Assembly (NCBI GenBank): GCA_035605695.1
Contig: DATNGZ010000026.1
Coordinates: 31,977-95,976 of the forward strand
From: VRUE01 sp035605695
GTDB taxonomy: Bacteria; Actinomycetota; Thermoleophilia; Solirubrobacterales; 70-9
DNA: 64,000 nt
Direction: 5' to 3'
Shown piece after piece: positions 17,042 through 25,570 of the stretch (positions are counted from its first letter, which is position 1; each line of letters opens with the position of its first letter). Both the position numbers and the translations under genes were made by a program. The notes beneath the pieces were generated by a model. That model ran no database searches. It was given only the letters and a program-made list of their open reading frames with translations, and was not told the DNA's origin.

Positions 17042-18441
17042 GTTACTCCGGGGACGCCGAAGCGGTTGGCGTTGCCGGTGGGATCGGCGGTCTCTTCGAT
17101 GCGCGACTCCAGCGCCAGCTCCTTCTCGAAGTCGGCCGCCTCGCCGTGGGCAAAGGAGACGTCCTTGCCCTCGAGCAACTCGATGAAGACCTCGACGAAG
17201 CGCGAGTCGAGCTGTTTGCCGGCGACCCGCCGCAGCTCGACGATCGCGTCGTAGCTCGACATCGGCGTGCGGTAGGAGTCGCGCGCCGTCATCACGTCGT
17301 AGGTGTCGGCGACGGAGATGATCCGGGCCAGTTCGGGGATGTCGTCGCCGGCCAGCCCGCGCGGGTAGCCGTTGCCGTCGATCCGCTCGTGGTGGGCGAG
17401 GATGATCTCCGCCACCGGCCCGTAGCCGTCAAGCGAGGAGACGACGCGGGCGCCCTGCTGGGGATGGCGCTTGATCAGCATCCAGTCCTCGTCGGTGAGC
17501 GGCACGTTGGCCTTGAGGATGCGGTCGGGAAGGATGAACTTGCCGATGTCGTGCAGCAGCGCGGCGATGTGGACGAGCTCCTCTTCCTGGCGCGGGAAGC
17601 CTGCCCGCTGGGCGATCGCCCGCGAGTAGCGCGCCACCGCGGCCGAGTGCCGGGCGGTCATCTGATCGCGCAGGTCGAGCGTGCGCAGCATCGCGCTCAA
17701 CATCCCGACCTGGAAGCTGGCCAGCTGCTTGCTGCGTTTCTCCAACTCATCAGCGCGCTGCTGGGAGAGCAGCAGCTGGCCGAGCAGGTACTGGAAGGTG
17801 ATCAGGACGACGCCGAAGAGGGCGATCGCCGCGATGCCGATGATGTGGAAGATGAAGGCGACGGCGACCGCGAGCATCGCGCTGGCGAACTCGGAGGGCA
17901 GCACAGGGGGCAGCACCTTCAGCTTGCTGCGGAAGGAAACTCGCTCCACATAGCAGCCGTAGCCGGCGATCATCACGAAGTTGATCAACAGCGCGAACTG
18001 GAAGAGGGCGAAGACGAGCAAGTAGAAGGACGGGTCGGATGCGGTGAGGCCGATCGCCTGCACGCCCTGGTGGAAGGCGATGCCACCGAGCAACGGGAAG
18101 ACCGCGTAGGTGAGCAGGTTGTTGAGCAGGTAATGCCCTTCGTCGTGCCAGCGGACGAGCCAGCCGACGAGCATCGCGGAGACGCCGATCAGGGCCGCCG
18201 GCGTGCCGCCGAGGAAGACCATCGCCAGGACCAGGGCGAGGAAGGTGCCCGAGACCTTGACCTTGGACTCGGTCGAGACCGCGGTCAGGTAACTGAAGAC
18301 CGAGAAGGAGAGCAGGACGGCGAAGAGCGGGAGGTCCCAGTTGGACTCCGAGGCGTCCCAGACCCCGACGACGGCCGTCGCAAGCAATCCGGCGACCATG
18401 ACGCCGATTGCGAAACGAGTTGGACGCTTGTGGTCAGCCAT
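17032..18441 (-). CDS. Membrane-anchored HD-GYP phosphodiesterase
   Basis: A 469-aa protein predicted to hydrolyse cyclic di-GMP. Residues 1-230 form a membrane domain with about seven to eight hydrophobic helices. A short coil (QLLLSQQRADELEKRSKQL) leads into the catalytic HD domain. The HD pair is in AALLHDIGKF near residue 298, and the GYP motif HHERIDGNGYPRGL lies near residue 354, so all hallmark residues are present. With the GGDEF protein nearby it suggests local c-di-GMP turnover. A structured 5' leader may precede it (see 18442-18910). Confidence 0.92.
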   Translation of the reverse strand: MADHKRPTRFAIGVMVAGLLATAVVGVWDASESNWDLPLFAVLLSFSVFSYLTAVSTESKVKVSGTFLALVLAMVFLGGTPAALIGVSAMLVGWLVRWHDEGHYLLNNLLTYAVFPLLGGIAFHQGVQAIGLTASDPSFYLLVFALFQFALLINFVMIAGYGCYVERVSFRSKLKVLPPVLPSEFASAMLAVAVAFIFHIIGIAAIALFGVVLITFQYLLGQLLLSQQRADELEKRSKQLASFQVGMLSAMLRTLDLRDQMTARHSAAVARYSRAIAQRAGFPRQEEELVHIAALLHDIGKFILPDRILKANVPLTDEDWMLIKRHPQQGARVVSSLDGYGPVAEIILAHHERIDGNGYPRGLAGDDIPELARIISVADTYDVMTARDSYRTPMSSYDAIVELRRVAGKQLDSRFVEVFIELLEGKDVSFAHGEAADFEKELALESRIEETADPTGNANRFGVPGVTVG

Positions 18442-18671
18442 GGCGATTTCGGGAAGGCCCTACCGGTGGGACAGACCGTGGCCTCATAGTTCATGGGCCA
18501 TAGCCCATTCCCTGCGTTGCGGTCGACTGGTTTGCGCCTAACGCAACTTGGCCGTCCAAGGTACTGAGGAACCCCTGAGCTCGCAAGGATCTTGGCCGCA
18601 TTGCCAGGCGTCGCCCAAAGCGCGATTCTGCACCCCTGGAAGGGCTGGACTCCCCCGGCCCCGAAACAGCA

Positions 18672-18695
18672 AAGGGCGCCCCGAGGGACGCCCTT
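18672..18695 (-). terminator. Terminator-like hairpin
   Basis: AAGGGCG (18672-18678) pairs with CGCCCTT (18689-18695) around a 10-nt loop. Read on the minus strand, a short broken T-run follows; on the plus strand an A-run follows. No annotated minus-strand gene ends here, so it may end an unannotated small transcript. Confidence 0.45.
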
Positions 18696-18853
18696 CAAAA
18701 AACTCGCTGCGAGCGAAGCAGATCTCGCTCGTTGAAAGATCTAGTGATGAAAGCCCATGCTCAATCCCTTCGTCGTCATTGAAACCCTCAGATTGCGCAC
18801 TGCGATCTGAAACTCGTGAATTGCTTGTCAGCTTTGTAGCACAACCTGGCGGA

Positions 18854-18903
18854 AACTTGTGCATCTGCAGCAAAACTTGTGCATAAATGCAGTAGTTCGT
18901 GCA
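18854..18903. promoter_or_regulatory. Three 20-bp-spaced repeats before the MFS gene
   Basis: AACTTGTGCAT occurs exactly at 18854-18864 and 18874-18884, and a degenerate third copy (AGTTCGTGCAG) at 18893-18903. The 20-bp period equals about two helical turns, placing the copies on one DNA face. The last copy ends 7 bp before the start codon, which lacks a Shine-Dalgarno site. I infer an operator or overlapping promoter. Confidence 0.55.
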
Positions 18904-18910
18904 GTGATCC

Positions 18911-20212
18911 ATGCCTAGACCACGCCTGACAGACCCGCTTCGACGGCCGCTCTTCAGGCGGCTGGCGCTGACCTACGCGGTCAACGAGCTCGGCGACTGG
19001 ATGGGGATCGTCGCCCTCTCAGTGCTGGTCTACGACCGCACCGGCAGCGCCATGGCGACGGCCGGGCTCTTCCTCGGCACCCGCTTCCTCCCCGCTCTGA
19101 TCGCCCCAGTCTTGGTTGCGAAGGTCGAGCAGCCCCCGCCTCGCTTCGCGCTGCCGGTCATCTACTGCGGCGAGGCGGCGGCCTTCGGCGCGCTGGCGCT
19201 GCTCGCCGGCAACGGCTTCTTCCTCGCCGGCGTGGTCGTGCTCGCGACGATCGACGGTGCCCTTGCTCTGACCGGGCGGGCGCTCACCCGGGCCGTCGTC
19301 GCGGCGCTGCTGGAGCCGGCCGGCGAGCTGCGCTCCGGTAACGCCGTGCTCAACGTCGCCTTCACCGGCAGCGCCGCCCTCGGACCCGGGATCGCCGGTC
19401 TCCTCGTGGCTGGCTTTGGGGTCCAGACCGCCCTGCTGCTCGACGCCGCCTCCTTTTACGCGATCGCCTGGATCCTCTTCACCGCCGGGCCGCTGCCCCA
19501 GGCCGAGCCCGATCCGGGCCTGGTTCGCGACCGGGTCCGCGCCGGCCTCGCCTATATCCGCGAGAAGCCGACGCTGCGGCGCTTGCTGATTGCCCAGGGC
19601 GCCGCCTTCGTTTTCTTTGCCGCGGTGATCCCGATCGAGGTGATCTACTCAAAGCAGACCCTCGGCGCAGGCGATTCGGGCTACGGGTTGCTGCTGGCGA
19701 GTTGGGGAGTCGGGATGGTCCTCGGCAGCATCGTCTTCGCCGCCGTGCGCCGTGCGCCGCTTCCCGTCCTGCTCCTCTTCAGCACGCTGGCGGTCGGCGC
19801 CGGCTACCTCGGCCTGGCCGCCGCGCCGACGCTGGCGGTCGCCTGCGCTGCCTCGATCGTCGGCGGCGCCGGCAACGGGGTGCAGTGGGTGAGCGTGATC
19901 AGCGCCGTGCAGGAGCTGACCGCGGGGGGAATGCAGGCGCGGGTGATGAGCGTGCTCGAGTCGATCGGCGCCGCCATGCCCGGCGTCGGATATCTGGTCG
20001 GCGGCCTGATCGCCAGCGGCGCCAGCCCGCGCGCCACCTTCCTCTTCGCGGGAGTCGGGGTGATCGCGATAGTTCTCGTCGCGGCCCCGATTTTGGGCAG
20101 GAAATGGCCCGAGCAGCAGACAAATACAGGTCCAGGGGTGGTTGACGCCGAAGACGAGATTATGGTGGAGTTGATTCCAGTAAGAGCGTCGTCCGCCGCG
20201 CGCCCGGTCTAA
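18911..20212 (+). CDS. MFS transporter, 12 helices
   Basis: A 433-aa polytopic membrane protein of the major facilitator superfamily, close in style to multidrug or enterobactin-type exporters. Helices alternate with short loops throughout residues 20-400. The A-type loop segment is present as LYDRTG-like (VYDRTGSAMATAGLFLGTRF), and the central cytoplasmic loop carries RDRVRAGLAYIREKPTLRRL. The substrate is unknown. ATG 18911 has no ribosome site, so translation may be leaderless. The polar C-terminal tail lies just before the peptide-transport operon, 10 bp away. Confidence 0.88.
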   Translation: MPRPRLTDPLRRPLFRRLALTYAVNELGDWMGIVALSVLVYDRTGSAMATAGLFLGTRFLPALIAPVLVAKVEQPPPRFALPVIYCGEAAAFGALALLAGNGFFLAGVVVLATIDGALALTGRALTRAVVAALLEPAGELRSGNAVLNVAFTGSAALGPGIAGLLVAGFGVQTALLLDAASFYAIAWILFTAGPLPQAEPDPGLVRDRVRAGLAYIREKPTLRRLLIAQGAAFVFFAAVIPIEVIYSKQTLGAGDSGYGLLLASWGVGMVLGSIVFAAVRRAPLPVLLLFSTLAVGAGYLGLAAAPTLAVACAASIVGGAGNGVQWVSVISAVQELTAGGMQARVMSVLESIGAAMPGVGYLVGGLIASGASPRATFLFAGVGVIAIVLVAAPILGRKWPEQQTNTGPGVVDAEDEIMVELIPVRASSAARPV

Positions 20213-20225
20213 CTCGGAGGTTGTG

Positions 20226-21854
20226 TTGAGAAAGCTTGGTTTCGTTCTGCTGGTGTCGATCCTCTCCGCGGGTGCCGCCCTCGGACTTTCCGCTTGCGGC
20301 AGCTCCGGGGGCAAGGAAGGCGGCACGCTGACCGGCAGCTACGCCTCGTTCCCCGACTACCTCGACCCGCAGCTCTCCTATACGCAGGAAGGCTGGACGG
20401 CGATGTACGACACCTACCTGCCGCTGCTCACCTACAAGCGCGCCAACGGCACCGAAGGCGGCAAGGTGGTCCCCGGCCTCGCCGAGAGCATGCCCAAGAT
20501 CACCAACGGCGGCAAGACCTACACGCTGACCCTGCACAAAGGCCTCAAGTACTCCGACGGCACCCCGGTCAAGGCATCTGACTTCGCCAGCACGATCGAA
20601 CGCCTCTTCAAGATCAGCTCGCCCGGCTCGCCCTTCTACGAAAGCATCGTCGGCGCCGAAAAATTCGCCGAAACCCAGCAGGGCGGCATTCCCGGCATCA
20701 AAACCGACGACAAGACCGGCAAGATCGTGATCGACCTGACCGGCCCGCGCGGAACCTTCACCAACGAGCTCGGCATGCTCTTCGCGGCGCTGCTGCCCCC
20801 CGGCACGCCGGCCAAAAACCTCTCGGCCGACCCGCCCGCGGCGACCGGCCCCTACTACATCACCAAGTCCGAACCCGGTCGCGGCTGGTCCTACGCCCGC
20901 AACCCGTACTGGACCAAAGACAACGGGCCGCAGATCCCCGAAGTGTCCGACGGCCACTTCAACAAGATCGAGATCAAGGTGGTCCGCAACGACTCCACCC
21001 AGGTCAACGAAATCGAACGCAACAAGACGATGTGGATGCAAACCCTGGTGCCGGCCGACCAGCGCGAACACATCATCAACGAATTCGAAGGGACCCAGTT
21101 CCGGGTCGACCACCCGATCAACCTCTACTACTTCTGGATGAACACGACGAAGGCGCCCTTCGACGACCTCAAGGTGCGCGAAGCCGTCAACTACGCCGTC
21201 GACTCGGCGGCGCTGGAACGGATCTACGCCGGCTCGCTCGCCGCCACCCACCAGATCCTGCCGCTTGGCATGCCCGGCCACGAGGAGCTCAACCTCTTCC
21301 CGCACAACATCGCCAAGGCGAAGGAACTGATCGCGCAGGCCAACCCGTCGGACCGCGACATCACGGTCTGGACCGATAACGAAAGCCCCAACGACGAAGC
21401 CGGCGCCTACTACCAGGACGTCCTCACCAAACTGGGCTTCAACGCCAAGTTGAAGACGATCAACGCCGACAACTACTTCGCGATCATCGGCAACAAGACG
21501 ACGCCCGACCTCGACACCGGCTGGACCAATTGGTACGAGGACTACCCGAACCCGAACGACTTCTTCCAGCCGCTGCTGGCCGGCGAATCGATCGCGCCGA
21601 CCAACAACACGAACTTCTCCTACACCGACGACCCGGTGCTGAACAAGAAGATCGCCAAGCTCTCCGAAGAACCGCTCGGGCCCGAGCAGGAAGCCGAATA
21701 CGCGGAACTCGACAAGGCCTACATGGAACAGGCGCCGTGGGCCCCCTACGGCACCAACACCACCTCGACCTTCGTCAACGACGAAATCAACCTCGACAAC
21801 GTCATCTTCAACCCGACCTTCGGGCACAGCCTGGCCAGCTTCGAACTGAAGTAA
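20226..21854 (+). CDS. Peptide ABC transporter substrate-binding lipoprotein
   Basis: Extracytoplasmic receptor of family 5 (SBP_bac_5) for an oligopeptide importer. The N-terminus is a lipoprotein signal with lipobox LSAC at Cys24, followed by a Gly/Ser linker. The mature part has the family hallmarks KGLKYSDGTPVKASDF and VREAVNYAVDSAALE. TTG 20226 is preferred because GGAGG ends 5 nt before it; GTG 20223 would leave only 2 nt. It is the first gene of a four-gene operon encoding two permeases and a fused ATPase. Codon choice favours GAA more than in neighbouring genes. Confidence 0.95.
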   Translation: MRKLGFVLLVSILSAGAALGLSACGSSGGKEGGTLTGSYASFPDYLDPQLSYTQEGWTAMYDTYLPLLTYKRANGTEGGKVVPGLAESMPKITNGGKTYTLTLHKGLKYSDGTPVKASDFASTIERLFKISSPGSPFYESIVGAEKFAETQQGGIPGIKTDDKTGKIVIDLTGPRGTFTNELGMLFAALLPPGTPAKNLSADPPAATGPYYITKSEPGRGWSYARNPYWTKDNGPQIPEVSDGHFNKIEIKVVRNDSTQVNEIERNKTMWMQTLVPADQREHIINEFEGTQFRVDHPINLYYFWMNTTKAPFDDLKVREAVNYAVDSAALERIYAGSLAATHQILPLGMPGHEELNLFPHNIAKAKELIAQANPSDRDITVWTDNESPNDEAGAYYQDVLTKLGFNAKLKTINADNYFAIIGNKTTPDLDTGWTNWYEDYPNPNDFFQPLLAGESIAPTNNTNFSYTDDPVLNKKIAKLSEEPLGPEQEAEYAELDKAYMEQAPWAPYGTNTTSTFVNDEINLDNVIFNPTFGHSLASFELK

Positions 21855-21877
21855 CCGCCCGACCCCTGCTTCAAACT

Positions 21878-22933
21878 ATGGCGGTGGCCTCCGAGCCCAA
21901 CGTCGAGGAGGCCGCCCCAGCGGCGGCAGGCGGCCCCTGGCGCCTGGCCTGGCGACGGCTGCGACGCAACCGCGTCGCGCTCGCCTTCCTCGGCCTCTTC
22001 TTCCTGATCGTCGCCTTCTCGCTGGCGGCGCCCCTGTGGGCCGACAACGTCGCCCACACCGGGCCCAACGATACCCACACGCTGGAAAAGCTAGAAGTCA
22101 ACGGCGAAAAGCGCGAAGTTGTCAACCCCAGCGGCCGGCCGATCGGCGCGCAGTGGTTCGAAGCCGACGGCAAGTTCTTCCTCGGCGCCGACGGACGGCT
22201 CGGCCGCGACGAGATGGTGCGACTGATGTACGGCGGCAGGACCTCCCTGCTGATCGGCTTCGCCTCGGCCCTGATCACGACGATCCTCGGCACCCTGCTG
22301 GCGCTGCTCTCCGGCTACTACCGGGGTTGGACCGACACCGTGATCTCGCGGGGCCTGGACGTCGTCTGGGCCTTCCCGGTGGTCCTGCTTGGAATCTCGC
22401 TCGGGCTGACGCTGGCCGTCGGCGGGCTCGACATCGGCCCGCTGCACCTCTCCGGCAGCTCGATTTGGATCCCGATCCTGATCATCGGCGGGGTGATGGT
22501 CCCCTACGTCGCCAGGCCGCTGCGCGGCGAGGTCCTCTCGCTGCGCGAAAAGGAGTTCGTCGAGGCGGCCGAGGCGCAGGGCGCCGGCGCGATGCGGGTG
22601 ATGTTCGGCGAGCTGCTACCCAACCTCGCCTCGACGATCATCATCTTCTTCACCCTCAACATCGCCAACAACATGCTGCTCGAGTCGACCCTCTCCTTCC
22701 TCGGCGTCGGCGTGCAGCCGCCGGGAACCTCCTGGGGGACAATGGTCGGCAGCGGCTTTGACCTGATCTCCACCGCGCCGCAGTTGAGCCTGATCCCCGG
22801 CACGATGATCCTGCTCACCGTGCTCTCGGTCAACGTCTTCGGCGATGGCCTGCGCGACGCCCTCGACCCGCGCTCGAAGCTGCGGCTCGAGGCCCACGCC
22901 GGCATCGCCGAGCCAGAGGGGACCGCCGTCTGA
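21878..22933 (+). CDS. Oligopeptide ABC transporter permease (OppC/DppC type)
   Basis: A 351-aa inner-membrane permease. An N-terminal cytoplasmic segment and first helix (ALAFLGLFFLIVAFSLAA) precede a roughly 100-residue periplasmic insertion. The BPD_transp_1 core with five helices follows and contains the EAA loop (EFVEAAEAQGAGAMRVMFGE) that contacts the ATPase. I chose ATG 21878, 24 bp after the receptor gene; the frame upstream of it overlaps that gene and is not translated. Its stop overlaps the next start as TGATG. Confidence 0.93.
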   Translation: MAVASEPNVEEAAPAAAGGPWRLAWRRLRRNRVALAFLGLFFLIVAFSLAAPLWADNVAHTGPNDTHTLEKLEVNGEKREVVNPSGRPIGAQWFEADGKFFLGADGRLGRDEMVRLMYGGRTSLLIGFASALITTILGTLLALLSGYYRGWTDTVISRGLDVVWAFPVVLLGISLGLTLAVGGLDIGPLHLSGSSIWIPILIIGGVMVPYVARPLRGEVLSLREKEFVEAAEAQGAGAMRVMFGELLPNLASTIIIFFTLNIANNMLLESTLSFLGVGVQPPGTSWGTMVGSGFDLISTAPQLSLIPGTMILLTVLSVNVFGDGLRDALDPRSKLRLEAHAGIAEPEGTAV

Positions 22934-23889
22934 TGGGCCGCTTCGTGATCAGGCGCCTGGGCGGGATGGTCGCGGTCCTCTTCGCGGTCTCGGTCCTGAC
23001 CTTCCTGATCTTCAACGTCGTGCCCGGCTCCGACCCCGCGCAGCGGATGGCCGGCAAGAACGCCAACCCGCGGCTGATCGCCAGCATCAACGAGGAATGG
23101 GGCTTTAACGACTCGCTGCCCCAGCAGTACCTGACGATGATGAAGAAGATCTTCAGCGGCGACGTGATCTCCTACGAAGGGCGGGAAAACGTCGACGAAC
23201 GGATCGTCGAAGGGATCCCGGCGACCTTCTCGCTCTGCATCGGCGCCGCGGTGATCTGGATGTTCTTCGGGATCCTCTTCGGCTACCTCTCGGCGGTGCG
23301 CGCCGGCGGCCTGCTCGACCGGGTGCTGACGATCGTCGCCGTGGCCGGGATCTCGATGCCGATCTTCCTGCTCGGCGCGATCTTCCTCAGCTACCTGACC
23401 TACAAGACCGAAATCTTCCCCTCGGGAGGCTACGTCGAATTCGGCGAAAGCCCGCTCGAATGGCTCGAACACCTGATCCTGCCCTGGACCACCCTGGCGA
23501 TCCTCTACATCGGCTTCTACAGCCGCGTGCTGCGCTCGAGCATGCTCGACGTGATGAACGAGGACTACGTGCGAACCGCCCGCGCCAAGGGGTTGGGCGA
23601 GCGGCGGGTGATGAGCCGCCACGTGATGCGCAACTCGCTGATCCCGATCATCACCCTCTTTGGCCTCGATTTCGGCGCCCTGATCGGCGGCGCGATCCTG
23701 ATCGAAGGAATCTTCAGTCTCAACGGGATCGGCCAGTACGCCTACGAATCGCTGAAGAACTTCGACCTACCGCCGGTGATGGCGATCGTCATGTTCGGCG
23801 CCTTCTTCGTCGTCCTCTTCAACGCCCTGGTCGACATCGCCTACGCCTGGCTGGACCCGCGGATCAGGCTCGGAACCGAGGCGCGATGA
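22933..23889 (+). CDS. Oligopeptide ABC transporter permease (OppB/DppB type)
   Basis: Second permease of the importer, 318 aa. The start MGRFVIRRLGGMVAVLFAVS is typical of OppB, with helix 1 at residues 9-30 and five further helices. The EAA loop is DYVRTARAKGLGERRVMSRH. The periplasmic segment after helix 1 is short. ATG overlaps the previous stop by 1 nt and its own stop overlaps the ATPase start as ATGA, so expression is tightly coupled. The gene order receptor-OppC-OppB differs from the common receptor-B-C order. Confidence 0.94.
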   Translation: MGRFVIRRLGGMVAVLFAVSVLTFLIFNVVPGSDPAQRMAGKNANPRLIASINEEWGFNDSLPQQYLTMMKKIFSGDVISYEGRENVDERIVEGIPATFSLCIGAAVIWMFFGILFGYLSAVRAGGLLDRVLTIVAVAGISMPIFLLGAIFLSYLTYKTEIFPSGGYVEFGESPLEWLEHLILPWTTLAILYIGFYSRVLRSSMLDVMNEDYVRTARAKGLGERRVMSRHVMRNSLIPIITLFGLDFGALIGGAILIEGIFSLNGIGQYAYESLKNFDLPPVMAIVMFGAFFVVLFNALVDIAYAWLDPRIRLGTEAR

Positions 23890-25544
23890 GTGCGGCGCCG
23901 CTGCTGACGATGAGCGACCTGCGGGTCTCCTTCAACACGCAGAGCGGTCGCGTGCAGGCGGTCGACGGCGTCTCCCTCGAGCTCATGCCCGGCGAGGTGC
24001 TGGCGATTGTCGGCGAGTCGGGCTCGGGCAAGAGCGTCACCGCGCAGACGATCCTCGGCCTCACCCGTTCGCCCAATGCGGAGATCACCGGTTCGGCGCA
24101 GCTTGGCGGGCAGGAGCTGCTGAGCGCCAGCGAGCGCGAGCTGCAGGCGGTGCGGGGGGCGCGGATCGGCATGGTCTTCCAGGATCCGATGACCTCCTTC
24201 AACCCCGTCTACAAGATCGGCTGGCAGATCGCCGAGGCGATCCGCGCCCATAGCGGCGGGACCGGCAAGTCCGAAGCGCGTGAGCGCGCGGTCGAGCTGC
24301 TCGACTCGGTCGGCATCCCGAAAGCGGCTCAGCGCGTCGATGACTACCCGCACCAGTTCTCGGGCGGGATGCGCCAGCGGGCGATGATCGCGATGGCGCT
24401 GGCGCTGAAACCGGAAATCCTGATCGCCGACGAGCCGACGACGGCGCTCGACGTCACCGTGCAGGCGCAGATCCTCGCCCTGCTCGAGCAGCTCAACCGC
24501 GAGCGCAACCTGGCGACGATCCTGATCACCCACGATCTCGGCGTCGTCGCCGAGATCGCCGACCGCGTCCTGGTCATGCACAACGGTGTGATCGTCGAGC
24601 GCGGCGAGCTCGACCAGATCTTCTACTCGCCCGCCGATCCCTACACGCGCAAGCTGCTCGACGCGGTGGTGCGGATCGACTCGGCGCCGCCGCTGCGGAC
24701 GCGGCGCGTGAGCGAGCCGCTGCTCGAGGTCACCGACCTAGTCAAGCACTTCCCGGTCAAGCGGGGGCTGCTGATTGATCGCGAGGTTGACCGGGTGCGA
24801 GCGGTTGATGGCGTCAGCCTCAGTGTGCGCCAGGGCGAAACGCTCGGCCTGGTCGGAGAGTCGGGCAGCGGCAAGTCGACGCTCTCACGGACGATCCTGC
24901 AGCTGCTCTCGCCGAGCGCCGGCTCGGTCCGCTTCGAGGGACGGGAGCTCGTCGGACTATCGCGGCGCCAGATGCGGCCGCTGCGGCGGCAGATGCAGAT
25001 GGTCTTCCAGGACCCCTTCGCCTCGCTCAACCCGCGCAAGCGGATCGGTCAGATAGTCGGCGAGCCGCTGCGACTGCAGGGCGAGGCGAGGGGCGGAGAG
25101 CTGCGCCGGGAAGTGCAGGGGTTGCTCGAGCGGGTCGGCCTCTCCGCAGAGCACTACGACCGCTTCCCGCATGAGTTCTCAGGCGGGCAGCGGCAGCGGA
25201 TCGGGATCGCCAGGGCGCTGGCGCTGCGGCCGAAGCTGATCATCGCCGACGAGCCGGTCTCCGCCCTCGACGTCTCGATCCGCGCCCAGATCCTCGACCT
25301 GCTCTCCGAGCTGCAAGCCGAGTTCGGCCTCACCTACCTCTTCGTCGCCCATGACATCGGCGTCGTTCGCCACGTCTCCGACCGGATCGCGGTCATGCAC
25401 GAGGGCAAGATCGTCGAGCAGGGCCCAGCCGACCAGGTCTGCGAACGGCCCCAAGACGCCTACACCAAGACTCTGCTCGCGGCGGTGCCGATCCCCGATC
25501 CGCGCGAAGCGCGGGCACGCCAGCAGGCGCTGGGAACCGCTTAG
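23886..25544 (+). CDS. Fused OppD-OppF ABC ATPase
   Basis: A 552-aa protein in which the two ATPases of the peptide importer are joined. The first half has Walker A GESGSGKS near residue 42, signature SGGMRQR and Walker B ILIADEPTTALD. The second half has Walker A GESGSGKS near 323, signature SGGQRQR and Walker B IIADEPVSALD. Each half carries the C-terminal oligopeptide extension (PADPYTRKLL and PQDAYTKTLL). All catalytic residues are intact. A fused D-F arrangement is known from other bacteria (GsiA/YejF-like). It is the last gene of the operon. Confidence 0.95.
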   Translation: MSAAPLLTMSDLRVSFNTQSGRVQAVDGVSLELMPGEVLAIVGESGSGKSVTAQTILGLTRSPNAEITGSAQLGGQELLSASERELQAVRGARIGMVFQDPMTSFNPVYKIGWQIAEAIRAHSGGTGKSEARERAVELLDSVGIPKAAQRVDDYPHQFSGGMRQRAMIAMALALKPEILIADEPTTALDVTVQAQILALLEQLNRERNLATILITHDLGVVAEIADRVLVMHNGVIVERGELDQIFYSPADPYTRKLLDAVVRIDSAPPLRTRRVSEPLLEVTDLVKHFPVKRGLLIDREVDRVRAVDGVSLSVRQGETLGLVGESGSGKSTLSRTILQLLSPSAGSVRFEGRELVGLSRRQMRPLRRQMQMVFQDPFASLNPRKRIGQIVGEPLRLQGEARGGELRREVQGLLERVGLSAEHYDRFPHEFSGGQRQRIGIARALALRPKLIIADEPVSALDVSIRAQILDLLSELQAEFGLTYLFVAHDIGVVRHVSDRIAVMHEGKIVEQGPADQVCERPQDAYTKTLLAAVPIPDPREARARQQALGTA

Positions 25545-25570
25545 CCCAGCACCCGGCAAACTGTCGGAAG

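Larger units (their letters stand above)
18442..18910. other. 469-bp non-coding region with structured sequence
   Basis: No convincing gene is seen on either strand. The part next to the HD-GYP start contains stems such as ATGGGC/GCCCAT and TGCGTT/AACGCA and could be a regulated leader of that gene. A terminator-like hairpin lies at 18672-18695, and tandem repeats precede the MFS start. Free-standing small RNA is possible; no known RNA family is recognised. Confidence 0.45.

Noticed and set aside
17146..18489. Long plus-strand open frame (447 codons) opposite the HD-GYP gene
   Set aside because: It is antisense to a well-supported gene, has charge-biased composition caused by GC-rich codons, and no recognisable motif.
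18442..18540. c-di-GMP (GEMM) riboswitch upstream of the HD-GYP gene
   Set aside because: Short stretches such as GCAAACC are present, but the conserved GGGACGCAAAGCC core and its pairing are not visible.
20160..21827. 555-codon minus-strand frame opposite the peptide-binding lipoprotein gene
   Set aside because: The plus-strand protein has lipobox and family motifs; the antisense frame is a composition artefact rich in Val/Gly/Arg.
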